From NCBI GenBank assembly GCA_017525025.1, contig JAFXUJ010000001.1:215585-279584 (forward strand): DNA of 64,000 nucleotides, given 5' to 3'. Both the position numbers and the translations under genes were made by a program. Positions 25,715 to 33,814 of this stretch are shown here, one piece after another; within the stretch, counting starts at the first letter, position 1; each line of letters opens with the position of its first letter. The DNA is from Elusimicrobiaceae bacterium (GTDB taxonomy: Bacteria > Elusimicrobiota > Elusimicrobia > Elusimicrobiales > Elusimicrobiaceae). The notes beneath the pieces were generated by a model. It did no database searches. It saw only the letters and a list, made by a program, of their open reading frames with translations, and had not been told where the DNA came from.

Positions 25715-27964
25715 ATCAAACGTATTTCTTTCTTGGCTTTCTTTTTATTATTTCTCGCGGTTGGGGTAATTTTAGTAGCGGGCGTGGCTTTTTATTGGAA
25801 TAAAGTAGGCAACTTGCTGGAAGCGGACGTTACTTCACACATTATGGTGGCCGGGGATGAAACCGCCGAAAGTTTTGACCGCGCTATAGCGGCCGACCAA
25901 CGTATCGTAGATACCATTGCCATTACCGTTCAAAATTCTTACCCCTGGCAAGACCGTGCCCGGCTGAAACGTTTCTTGCGTTTACAAGTAAAGTATAACG
26001 AATTTGAAAATTTAGGTATCATCCCTTTGCAAGGGGATATTATTACGGCTTTGCCCCAAACATTAGGGACGAACTGGTCGCACGAAGTGTTGGAAAAAAC
26101 GTTAAAAGAAGATACGTATGTTTCCCCGCATCAAATAGACCTTGAAAGCGGACATAATGTTTTTGTTCAGGCGGCCTCTTTGCATCACGGCGAAAATGCA
26201 GTCGGCGTGATTTTTGCCCTGGTGCCGACCGAGCGCTACCAATCTATCTTGTCTTTGCCCTCTATCGGGGAAGCCGGGCGGGTGTTTGTGATTTCTAAAG
26301 AAGGCCGGGTGGAAGCCGCCGGAAAGACACAAAATATTAACAATATGTTTACTTTTTTGCAGGAAGCTAAATTTTCCGGCAAGAAGTCTTTTGAAGAAAT
26401 CCGCCGTCAAATTCAAGAAGGAGAACCCATTTTTGTCCGTTACCGTAGAGATGGAAAACACCGCTTGTTGTACGGCGTGTCGTTGGTGGTTAATGACTGG
26501 TATTTGCTCTCTATCTTGCCGATGGATTTTATTCGTTCCCAAGCTCAGCATTTAACGTGGATGTCGTTGGCGTTGTTTGCTTTCATTTTCTTTTTATTCG
26601 GATTATTGCTTGCCTACCTATTCCGGTTGCGTGATTACAGCAACCAGCAACTATTTACAACCGCTTTTGTGGATTCTTTGACCGGGGCGGATAATTTAAA
26701 CCGCATGGCCAGCATTTTCCCACAGCGATTAAGAGATTTGGAAGAAAACGCCGCGCTGGCTGTTTTTGATATTTTAAAATTTAAGGCCATTAACGATATG
26801 CTCGGTTATGAACGGGGAAACGTCGTATTGAAACGGGTGGCCTATTTGTTACGTGGGAATTTGTTACCCGGGGAATGCTTCTGCCGTAGTACCGCGGATA
26901 ATTTCGTCTTGTTGTTAAGGTTTAAAGACCGCCGCGAATTACGCACCCGATTGGGAGGACTCGCCACCTTGATTCGGCGCAATTGTACGGTTTCGGATTC
27001 GTGTATTATGGTGGACGGTGCTTTTGGGGTATATGAACTGAAAAAAGACCCGGTACCGTTCTATATTGCGTTAGATAGGGCCCATTTGGCGTTGGATAAC
27101 GCCAAGCGTTCTTCCACCGATACCATTCAATTTTATGATGAAAAGGACCGCCATCGTATTTTAAATGAACGCCAGTTGGAAAATACCATGGAACTGGCTT
27201 TGGAAACGGGTGCTTTTGAAGTTGTGTTGCAACCTAAGTTTGATTTTAGAACCGGCCGTATGGACAGTGCCGAGGCCTTGGTGCGGTGGAATCAGGCGGA
27301 GCGCGGCCTTGTGCGGCCGGATGATTTCATTCCGCTTTTTGAGAAGAATGGTTTTATTTTGAAATTAGACATGTTTATTTTGCAACGGGTAACGCAGCTG
27401 CTTTCTTATTGGCGCGAATGCGGAAAGGAGCAAGTCCCCATAGCGGTTAATTTTTCACGGTTGCACTTAAATGATTCACATTATATCGCCCAAATGCTAC
27501 ACATTTTGGAAGATTGCCATATTCCCACGAACTTGATAGAAGTGGAATTAACCGAAAATGTCATTTTAAACAACTGGGAATTGGCCCAAAGTGTTATTCG
27601 CGGATTGCATAATAAGGGCTTTTCCGTGGCGATGGATGATTTCGGTTCGGGCTATTCATCTCTCAATGTGTTAAAGAGTTTGCAGTTTGACGCGATTAAG
27701 TTGGATAAAGAATTTTTGAACGATTGCGACCAAAACACAACTACCCGCAAAGTCATTCAAGGAGCCGTAGATATGATTAAAGCCGTCGGTGCTAAGGTGA
27801 TTGCGGAAGGCGTTGAAACGGAAGAACAGGCAGATTTCTTACGTGAAATCGGGTGTGATTTGGCCCAAGGGTATTACTTCTCGCGGCCGTTAGCGGTAGA
27901 TGAATTTGAAAAATTACTTTCCCCGGCTAAGCCGCACAATTCAAAAGAAAACCCACACCGTTAA
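25715..27964 (+). CDS. Membrane Cache-GGDEF-EAL protein; probable c-di-GMP phosphodiesterase
   Basis: About 749 residues. N-terminal membrane helix, a periplasmic sensor domain (about 40-275, Cache-like), a second helix (SLALFAFIFFLFGLLLAYLF), then GGDEF and EAL domains. The GGDEF signature is replaced by STADNF, so diguanylate cyclase activity is unlikely. EAL motifs are intact: AEALVRW, VELTENV, DDFGSGYSSL, KLDKEF, AEGVETEEQ and QGYYFSRPL. Start choice is odd: AAGGAG (25703-25708) is correctly spaced for an ATC codon at 25715 (giving MKRISFLAFF). The first conventional start, TTG at 25733, has no ribosome-binding site and shortens the leader. An upstream in-frame stop at 25691 excludes an earlier start. 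Confidence 0.88.
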   Translation: MKRISFLAFFLLFLAVGVILVAGVAFYWNKVGNLLEADVTSHIMVAGDETAESFDRAIAADQRIVDTIAITVQNSYPWQDRARLKRFLRLQVKYNEFENLGIIPLQGDIITALPQTLGTNWSHEVLEKTLKEDTYVSPHQIDLESGHNVFVQAASLHHGENAVGVIFALVPTERYQSILSLPSIGEAGRVFVISKEGRVEAAGKTQNINNMFTFLQEAKFSGKKSFEEIRRQIQEGEPIFVRYRRDGKHRLLYGVSLVVNDWYLLSILPMDFIRSQAQHLTWMSLALFAFIFFLFGLLLAYLFRLRDYSNQQLFTTAFVDSLTGADNLNRMASIFPQRLRDLEENAALAVFDILKFKAINDMLGYERGNVVLKRVAYLLRGNLLPGECFCRSTADNFVLLLRFKDRRELRTRLGGLATLIRRNCTVSDSCIMVDGAFGVYELKKDPVPFYIALDRAHLALDNAKRSSTDTIQFYDEKDRHRILNERQLENTMELALETGAFEVVLQPKFDFRTGRMDSAEALVRWNQAERGLVRPDDFIPLFEKNGFILKLDMFILQRVTQLLSYWRECGKEQVPIAVNFSRLHLNDSHYIAQMLHILEDCHIPTNLIEVELTENVILNNWELAQSVIRGLHNKGFSVAMDDFGSGYSSLNVLKSLQFDAIKLDKEFLNDCDQNTTTRKVIQGAVDMIKAVGAKVIAEGVETEEQADFLREIGCDLAQGYYFSRPLAVDEFEKLLSPAKPHNSKENPHR

Positions 27965-28980
27965 TGAGGTAATCTGCCCGCTAAGATTTCCGCCACCGGG
28001 CGTGTATGCTTGATATTGCCGAGAACAATTTTAAGAGAAGCCGTAATCGGTACAGATAAAAAAGCACCCGGAACACCCCAAACAAGTGCCCAGAAAATTA
28101 ACGAACCGACTACCGTTACCGGGTGTAAGTCCATGCCTTCCCCTAAGAATCGGGGTTCTACCAGGTTTCCGATAACAAATTCTGTGGCGGCAAGCAGGCC
28201 TATAATAATGAAGAATTTGGGGCCCAGCCCATATTGTAAAAACAGCACCGGTGCCGGTAATAAAACGGAAGTAATGGAGCCGAGGCTGGGAATAAAATTC
28301 AATAAGAAAGCAAACAACGCAAATAAGACGGCCAGTTTAACCTGAAATCCTAACAGAATACCGGCCACCACAAACCCTGTAATAAGAGACGCTATCAATT
28401 TTACAGATAGGTAAACAGATACATTGGCTAACATTTGTTTAATGGCCGGGTTGGTAATGGGTTTGGCCTTCTTGCTGCCGAATAAAAAGAACGTCATGAA
28501 TAATACAATTAAAATAATGTTAGACAAAACGGAAAATAATTTCCCGCCAAAGTTTTTGAGCCAATCAAACAACGGCATTTCCCGCAGATAATTTTCTATA
28601 AAGTTTTTGTCCAGCGTAATTCCATGCGGTTCAAGCCGGGCCGAAATATCGGTAATGGTGGCGATTAAGTTTTGGCGGTAGACTTCCGCTCCTTTTAGAA
28701 ACTGCCCGACGGAACTGGTAGTAAATAAAATAACGGCTGTAAAAAAGGATATCCCCAACAGGACGGAAACCGACAAAGCCAGCCAATGAGGAAAGTGGAA
28801 TTTCTGCTGCAAGTATAAAGTAGTTTGCGCCAAGATAGTATACAGAAAAACAGAAATAACAAGCGGAATAAGCAAGGCTTTTGTGTATACTAAGAGCGCC
28901 ATAACGACGCCGGCGGCAATAATTGTTAAACAAATAGCCGTTGTTTTTAGATAATAGTAAGTTGACTTATCTGCTAGCAT
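27961..28980 (-). CDS. AI-2E family transporter (PerM/TqsA-like permease)
   Basis: 339 residues with about seven to eight membrane helices in the pattern of the AI-2E exporter superfamily. Recognisable parts are the N-terminal pair of helices, the amphipathic region of about 110-150 (ENYLREMPLFDWLKNFGGKL), and the C-terminal core LLNFIPSLGSITSVLLPAPV and LVEPRFLGEGMDLHPVTVVGSL. Members export signals or act as Na+/H+ antiporters; function is not predictable here. It is the last gene of a four-gene minus-strand operon and overlaps the upstream gene by 14 bases. Its end overlaps the convergent EAL gene by four bases. Confidence 0.88.
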   Translation of the reverse strand: MLADKSTYYYLKTTAICLTIIAAGVVMALLVYTKALLIPLVISVFLYTILAQTTLYLQQKFHFPHWLALSVSVLLGISFFTAVILFTTSSVGQFLKGAEVYRQNLIATITDISARLEPHGITLDKNFIENYLREMPLFDWLKNFGGKLFSVLSNIILIVLFMTFFLFGSKKAKPITNPAIKQMLANVSVYLSVKLIASLITGFVVAGILLGFQVKLAVLFALFAFLLNFIPSLGSITSVLLPAPVLFLQYGLGPKFFIIIGLLAATEFVIGNLVEPRFLGEGMDLHPVTVVGSLIFWALVWGVPGAFLSVPITASLKIVLGNIKHTRPVAEILAGRLPH

Positions 28981-29491
28981 TTTTCCCCCGGCTTTTCTCG
29001 GTGTTTTTGGCGATTTCTCTGGCCAGGAAAAGGATTTTTCCCGTCAGGTTGGTAAGATCATTCTCACAAGAAGTCAGCAACCAAACATTTAATTTGGAAG
29101 CGGTAAATCCCTTGTAAGATTGGATAAAAATGCCATAGGTGGTAGAAAATTCATCACACACCCGAGAGAGCATTTTGGCATGGCTGTTGAGGCCTTTAGC
29201 GGGCAAGGCCAGGCTGGCGTCCCAATCGGTTTGTTTGTGTGCGCGTGCCTGAGCGCGCAAGGTAAGCCAAGCGTTTTCATTTTTATCCAGTTGTTTACGC
29301 AAGTTTTGGCAATAAGCGTTAAAATCTTCGGCGAAAGAATTATCCCGCACGTCTATATTTTTGTGAATTTGCTGGGATATTTGGGTTAAGCGTTTGTTCA
29401 ATTCCTGCAACTCTTGTGTGGTGCGGAAAAGAAGACTGCGTAGTAAGTCGCAGTATTGAGTTAAGCGTTCTAAAATGGTTTCTGCTGTCAT
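28967..29491 (-). CDS. Hypothetical helical protein
   Basis: 174 residues, almost wholly alpha-helical, with heptad-like stretches (TQELQELNKRLTQISQQIHK) and no membrane segment or signal. No family recognised. The start overlaps the histidine kinase stop by four bases and the end overlaps the AI-2E gene by 14. It sits inside a tightly coupled operon and may act with the kinase, for example as a phosphotransfer or scaffold helix bundle. No clear phosphotransfer His motif is visible. Confidence 0.75.
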   Translation of the reverse strand: MTAETILERLTQYCDLLRSLLFRTTQELQELNKRLTQISQQIHKNIDVRDNSFAEDFNAYCQNLRKQLDKNENAWLTLRAQARAHKQTDWDASLALPAKGLNSHAKMLSRVCDEFSTTYGIFIQSYKGFTASKLNVWLLTSCENDLTNLTGKILFLAREIAKNTEKSRGKNASR

Positions 29492-30234
29492 AGAATAGGA
29501 AGATTGATCGTGAAAATAGAACCCAGGCCCCGGTCCGAAACGACGCTGATCGTGCCGTGGTGTAATTCTACGATGCGTTTAACCGTTGTGAGGCCTAAAC
29601 CCCACCCGGTAATCTGCCCGGTGAAGTCATCATCCACCTGGTAGAAAGGCTCAAAAATACGTTGTACATCCTGCGGCCGGATGCCCGTGCCGTAGTCGCG
29701 TACGGAAAGGGAGATACTATTTCCATGGTTCACGCATTGTATTTTAATAATTTTTTCTGCCCGGTTATTGAATTTAATAGCATTAGATAACAACTCTTGT
29801 ATGCAAAGCCGGAACATGCCCTCGTTGGCGTGAAGCGTTAAATCGGCCGGGCAATCGGTTTCTATAAACGTTCCGCGGCGTTCGCTTTCTTGCGTGTCGG
29901 GCATGGATACTTGCGGGCGGATTTCTTCTTGGGCCAAGGATTGAGAAGCACACTCTTTTAACAAGGATTTTAAAGAAATTTCTTTCTTTTCCAGCGCCTT
30001 TTCTTGGGTGTCAAACACTTGGTTAAAAGCCAGCAATTTATCCACTAATTGGGAAAGGTGCGTTCCCTGTGTATTGATTTCCTGCAACGCTTTGTCCGCG
30101 AAGGGGGACAACGAATTTTTCGTCTGAGTCTGGATGGCTTCGCAATAACCCGTAATAATAGACAGCGGGGTGCGCAACTTATGTGCAATCAGCGAAAGAA
30201 GCTGAGCGTTGAGGTTAAATTCAGTCTGTGCCAT
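29488..30234 (-). CDS. Soluble sensor histidine kinase
   Basis: 248 residues from the ATG at 30234. The H-box IAHKLRTPLSIITGY (about 16-30) has the usual E after H replaced by K. The N-box is CIQELLSNAIKFNNRA, G1 VRDYGTGIRP, F-box VQRIFEPFYQVDD and G2 GWGLGLTTVKRIVELHHG. There is no membrane segment or sensor domain, so it must sense through a partner or an internal signal. No response regulator gene is in the window. It is co-transcribed behind a beta-barrel gene (two bases apart). Confidence 0.88.
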   Translation of the reverse strand: MAQTEFNLNAQLLSLIAHKLRTPLSIITGYCEAIQTQTKNSLSPFADKALQEINTQGTHLSQLVDKLLAFNQVFDTQEKALEKKEISLKSLLKECASQSLAQEEIRPQVSMPDTQESERRGTFIETDCPADLTLHANEGMFRLCIQELLSNAIKFNNRAEKIIKIQCVNHGNSISLSVRDYGTGIRPQDVQRIFEPFYQVDDDFTGQITGWGLGLTTVKRIVELHHGTISVVSDRGLGSIFTINLPIL

Positions 30235-30236
30235 GA

Positions 30237-31112
30237 TTAGAAAGCGGCTCCCAGTTGTATATACCAAATATCCCGGTGGTTGACGTTGTGCACCGTGCGT
30301 ACGTGGTTATAAGCCAAATCTATGGATACCCGGTTGGCTACGTAGAAGGAATTTCCGACCATGACGGAATGTTCCGGGTCTGCCGTGTGGAATTCGCCGT
30401 AGCGGTAACTAACGTAAAAAGAGGATCCGTTGTCCGCCCATAAACGGGTAAACCGGGCCCCTACGGTATATTTAGTTAAATCGTGTACAATATCCAACGT
30501 TTGTAAATAAGCTAATTCCTGCTGGTTTAAAACACTGCGCAATCCTTTAACGGTAGAAATGCCGTCCGGATATTCAAAAACCGTGCCGATTAAGTCAAGC
30601 CCAAACGTATTGAAGAGTGTAGAGGAAAGCCCCAACGAATAGGCCGTTTGGGAATAATAACGGTTTTCTTCGCTGCCGTTATTAAAGAATACAGTTCCCT
30701 TTTCACGAGCAAAGGCGGCATTTACAAAAGCGTGAGAATAAATATCATTTAACCGATCGTCGCGTAAAGTCATGCGCAGTTGGGAGCTGACCCCGTAAGC
30801 GGAAGCATCTTGATAGGAGGGGTTATCGCTTTTGTTTTTAAAATAGTAAAAAGGCCGTACGCTGATACGTACCAAATCCAAATCTAACGAAAGCGGTACG
30901 GCGACAGAATATACCGGATCTTTAAAAATCCGCTCACTGGCTAATTTGGCTTGTAAACCGGCCTGCGTATTAAGCGTAAGGGCTACCGTAGCATCTACTT
31001 GAGCTTGGTCAAAGTGGGAAGCACCCGTATAAGAGGTTTCCACTTCTACCGTGCGGGCATAGGCCCCAAAAGCAACCGACAACAAAAGAGAAAAGAAAAT
31101 AATTTTTTTCAT
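30237..31112 (-). CDS. Predicted outer-membrane beta-barrel protein
   Basis: 291 residues with a signal peptide (MKKIIFFSLLLSVAFGAYA). The mature part is a series of alternating amphipathic beta strands rich in aromatic girdle residues (VRISVRPFYYFKNK, SSFYVSYRYGEFHT, WYIQLGAAF) and ends in Phe, the usual BAM recognition residue. Length suggests about 12-14 strands. No specific family is recognised; a porin or an anchoring protein are both possible. First gene of the operon continuing to the kinase and permease. Confidence 0.75.
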   Translation of the reverse strand: MKKIIFFSLLLSVAFGAYARTVEVETSYTGASHFDQAQVDATVALTLNTQAGLQAKLASERIFKDPVYSVAVPLSLDLDLVRISVRPFYYFKNKSDNPSYQDASAYGVSSQLRMTLRDDRLNDIYSHAFVNAAFAREKGTVFFNNGSEENRYYSQTAYSLGLSSTLFNTFGLDLIGTVFEYPDGISTVKGLRSVLNQQELAYLQTLDIVHDLTKYTVGARFTRLWADNGSSFYVSYRYGEFHTADPEHSVMVGNSFYVANRVSIDLAYNHVRTVHNVNHRDIWYIQLGAAF

Positions 31113-31197
31113 ATATTACTATTTAACCAAATTTTATACGCTTTTACCAAAGAAACTTTTTGTTTTTACAAGTGAGATATTTGATAGAATAAAAGAG

Positions 31198-32409
31198 ATG
31201 AGAAAAATTTTGTTTTTAATCTGTTTTTTGTTGTATCCGTTTATATTACAAGCGGCCCAAGTTTCGCGAGGGCCGTATTTAGAAGATCCCACCCAAAGCA
31301 CCATGGTTTTGCGTTGGCAGACGGATGTGCCTACTCCGGCATGGTTGGAATACGGGCCGGCGCCTCGTTGTAATCAAATTATGACTATTTCCCCGGAGGG
31401 ACGCAATCATAAAGTGGTGTTATATGGTTTAGTGCCCAACCAAGATTTTTGCTACCGGTTGTATGTGTATAACCGGGAGCGAGACGGAGCGCAAGAACCC
31501 ATTACCGGTACTTTTCGTACGTTGTTTTCGGCTGAACGCAAAATAGTCAATTTCTTGGTTATGGGTGCTACCGGAGAACCGTTGTCTTACGACGAATCCG
31601 GAAACCTTTTACCCAGTGAAGCCGACGCAGCCCGGGAATCGTTAGCCTCTTTAATGGAAACGGAAACAAGCGATTTTGTCATTCATACCGGTAATATCAC
31701 CGCCAGCGGTTTAAATATAGATGCCAACCGGGAATTTTTCACTCCGTTTAAAGAAGTTTTGCGCAAGACACCGCTGTTTGTGGCCTTGGGGCCCAATGAA
31801 TACGGGCCGAATCGGGCGGATAGAGAAAGCAAACCCTTTTTAGCGAACAATTATACGCGTTTTCATAGTATGCCTTGGAGCAATGCGACTCCCAAGTATT
31901 ACTCGTTTGATACGGCGAATGCACGTTTTGTTTTCTTAGATACGAACATTGCCGAGGGAGCGGCTTGGGCTCCGGATTTAGATGAAAAGTCTAACCAGAT
32001 CGCTTGGTTGAAAACGACGTTAGCAGGAGCGGGAGAACGGTGGAGAATTGTGGTGATGAACGCACCGGCGTATTCTTCGGGTGCGCGCGGGCCTAACAAC
32101 GAAGTATTTGCCGATTTGGTTAAAATTTTTGAGGATTACCGCGTCAATTTGGTTATTCAGGGAGGAGACGCGAATTACGAACGAACGTTCCCCATGTTCC
32201 GCGGGGAAATTAAACCCAGAGGTGTAACGTATCTTACCTTGGGAACGGCGGGACAGACGCCTACGAAACGGACCAATCCGGATGCTTCCACCGCGCGTTT
32301 CGTTTCTGCGCGGCACTACGCGGCAGTAAAAATAGTGGATCGTAAATTGTCAGTCAAAATTTACAACGAAAAAGGCAAAACGATAGACGAATTTGACCAG
32401 TATTTGTAA
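31198..32409 (+). CDS. Purple-acid-phosphatase-like secreted protein with a degenerate metal site
   Basis: 403 residues with a signal peptide (about 1-20). Residues about 22-105 are a fibronectin-like N-terminal domain as in purple acid phosphatases (VSRGPYLEDPTQSTMVLRWQ). The metallophosphatase domain follows but its metal blocks are changed: the first Asp block reads VMGATGEP, the GD block HTGNITASG, the GNHE block GPNEYG, the HxP block MNAPAYSSG, and the GHxH block GGDANYERTFP where GHVHAYERTYP is usual. It is likely secreted and non-catalytic. TAGAAT (31185-31190) ends seven bases before the ATG, suggesting a leaderless transcript. A pilin gene follows 23 bases downstream. Confidence 0.8.
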   Translation: MRKILFLICFLLYPFILQAAQVSRGPYLEDPTQSTMVLRWQTDVPTPAWLEYGPAPRCNQIMTISPEGRNHKVVLYGLVPNQDFCYRLYVYNRERDGAQEPITGTFRTLFSAERKIVNFLVMGATGEPLSYDESGNLLPSEADAARESLASLMETETSDFVIHTGNITASGLNIDANREFFTPFKEVLRKTPLFVALGPNEYGPNRADRESKPFLANNYTRFHSMPWSNATPKYYSFDTANARFVFLDTNIAEGAAWAPDLDEKSNQIAWLKTTLAGAGERWRIVVMNAPAYSSGARGPNNEVFADLVKIFEDYRVNLVIQGGDANYERTFPMFRGEIKPRGVTYLTLGTAGQTPTKRTNPDASTARFVSARHYAAVKIVDRKLSVKIYNEKGKTIDEFDQYL

Positions 32410-32432
32410 GATTGATAAAGGAGGAATCTACT

Positions 32433-32987
32433 ATGTCAAACTGTAAGCATGGCTTTACTTTAATTGAAATGTTGGTAGTTGTATTAATAATTGGTATCTT
32501 GGCGGCGGTAGCTATACCGCAGTACCAAACAGCTGTTGATAGGGCGCGCCTAACCCGCTATATAACACTTGTACGGGGTATAGCAGATGCACGCCGGAGA
32601 CTTTATTTAGCAACGGGCGAATGGAAACACCATTTTGATGAATTGGATGTAAGCATTCCGGGAACCCCTATATCAAAAGTCCCCGCTCCGGGGGCCTCCG
32701 TAGGAGAAATCGCTACATATGATTGGGGTTACTGTTATATTATGGAGCCAAGACACAATTGGTGGGATGCTGATATCTTTTGCGGGGGATATGATCTTGT
32801 GGGATATAATCAAACGATTCGCTTGGCGGATGATGAAAAAGAAACCCTAGAGGCATACTGCATATCGTCTAAAGATAACGAGCGGGGAAAAAGATTGTGC
32901 AACTCACATGGAGATATATATACATGGGGTTGTTTTTGGGGCCCCGATGCTCGTACGGTGTGTAAAGCACAAGCCGCTCGCATGTAA
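32433..32987 (+). CDS. Type IV pilin-like protein
   Basis: 184 residues. Leader MSNCKHG, then [20 protein letters not shown] with Glu at +5. The first ATG with a good ribosome-binding site (AAAGGAGGAATCTACT) is at 32433; the in-frame TTG at 32412 is rejected. The globular domain contains paired Cys (GYCYIM, IFCGGY, EAYCISS, RLCNSH, GCFWG, VCKAQ). Unlike the other pilin genes it has no private promoter of the shared type and seems to be co-transcribed with the degenerate phosphatase. Confidence 0.9.
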   Translation: MSNCKHGFTLIEMLVVVLIIGILAAVAIPQYQTAVDRARLTRYITLVRGIADARRRLYLATGEWKHHFDELDVSIPGTPISKVPAPGASVGEIATYDWGYCYIMEPRHNWWDADIFCGGYDLVGYNQTIRLADDEKETLEAYCISSKDNERGKRLCNSHGDIYTWGCFWGPDARTVCKAQAARM

Positions 32988-33002
32988 TTTGTTGTATCAA
33001 TC

Positions 33003-33040
33003 AAAAAAATCCTTTGGCCTTATGAGCCAAAGGATTTTTT
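33003..33040. terminator. Bidirectional terminator between pilin gene and rlmB
   Basis: Stem AAAATCCTTTGGC/GCCAAAGGATTTT with flanking A- and T-runs. Confidence 0.9.
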
Positions 33041-33057
33041 ATGGTTAAGTTACGATA

Positions 33058-33804
33058 TTATTTTTGTATTTTAGCCATCATATCATACATAATAATACTG
33101 GCCGCAGCGGAAGCGTTTAAACTCTCCACACCGCCTTTTTGCGGAATAGAAATGATCTCGTCGCAATTTTCAGCTGTCTTTTCGCGAATACCAAATCCTT
33201 CCGAACCGATTACCAACACCGCCGGGGAAGCATATTCCATTTTTGTAATGGGTTTACCGGCCATGTCGGCCCCATAAATCCAAAAACCTTCTTCCTTTAA
33301 ATCGTTCAAGGCGGCAGACAAATTGGCCACTTCCACAATATTGACGCTTTCAATTGCTCCGCACGCTACTTTATACACGGCCGGCGTAAGCCCTACTGTT
33401 CGGCGGTTGGGCAAAATAATAGTGGAAAAACCCAAACAAGCCGCGCTGCGGATAATGGCCCCCAGATTTTGCGGATCCGTCATTTCATCTACGGCCAACC
33501 ATAAATCTTTTTTGTTCCCGTCCGCCTCGTAGATTGCGTTAGAGAGTTTCATTAGTTTAACGGGTTGTATTTTAGCCATAATACCTTGGTGGTTGGCGTT
33601 GTGGGTTAAGCGGTCCAACGTTTTATTATCAATGCGGTCAATTTTTACATTGGCGCGTTTGGCTAGGCGGATAATGTCTTCAATGGCACGGTGCCCGGCC
33701 TTGGAGTCGGACACGTATAGCTGGGTTACGCTGCGCTTTTTACTGCGAAGGGCTTCTTGTACGGGATGAATCCCGTAAATTAAATCTAAATTATTTTCGT
33801 TCAT
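33058..33804 (-). CDS. rlmB: 23S rRNA 2'-O-ribose methyltransferase, RlmB-like (SpoU family)
   Basis: 248 residues. The N-terminal substrate-binding domain (IYGIHPVQEALRSKKRSVTQLYV) is joined to a trefoil-knot SPOUT domain with the three SpoU motifs: DEMTDPQNLGAIIRSAACLG (about 108-127), VLVIGSEGFGIREKT (about 199-213) and ISIPQKGGVESLNASAAASI (about 218-237). It probably methylates G2251 of 23S rRNA; other SpoU targets cannot be excluded from sequence alone. Separated from pfkA by 10 bases on the same strand. Confidence 0.92.
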   Translation of the reverse strand: MNENNLDLIYGIHPVQEALRSKKRSVTQLYVSDSKAGHRAIEDIIRLAKRANVKIDRIDNKTLDRLTHNANHQGIMAKIQPVKLMKLSNAIYEADGNKKDLWLAVDEMTDPQNLGAIIRSAACLGFSTIILPNRRTVGLTPAVYKVACGAIESVNIVEVANLSAALNDLKEEGFWIYGADMAGKPITKMEYASPAVLVIGSEGFGIREKTAENCDEIISIPQKGGVESLNASAAASIIMYDMMAKIQK

Positions 33805-33814
33805 ATATTACCTC

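Noticed and set aside
32412..32432. Earlier TTG start for the pilin gene at 32433
   Set aside because: The AAAGGAGG site lies inside that extension and is correctly spaced only for the ATG at 32433.
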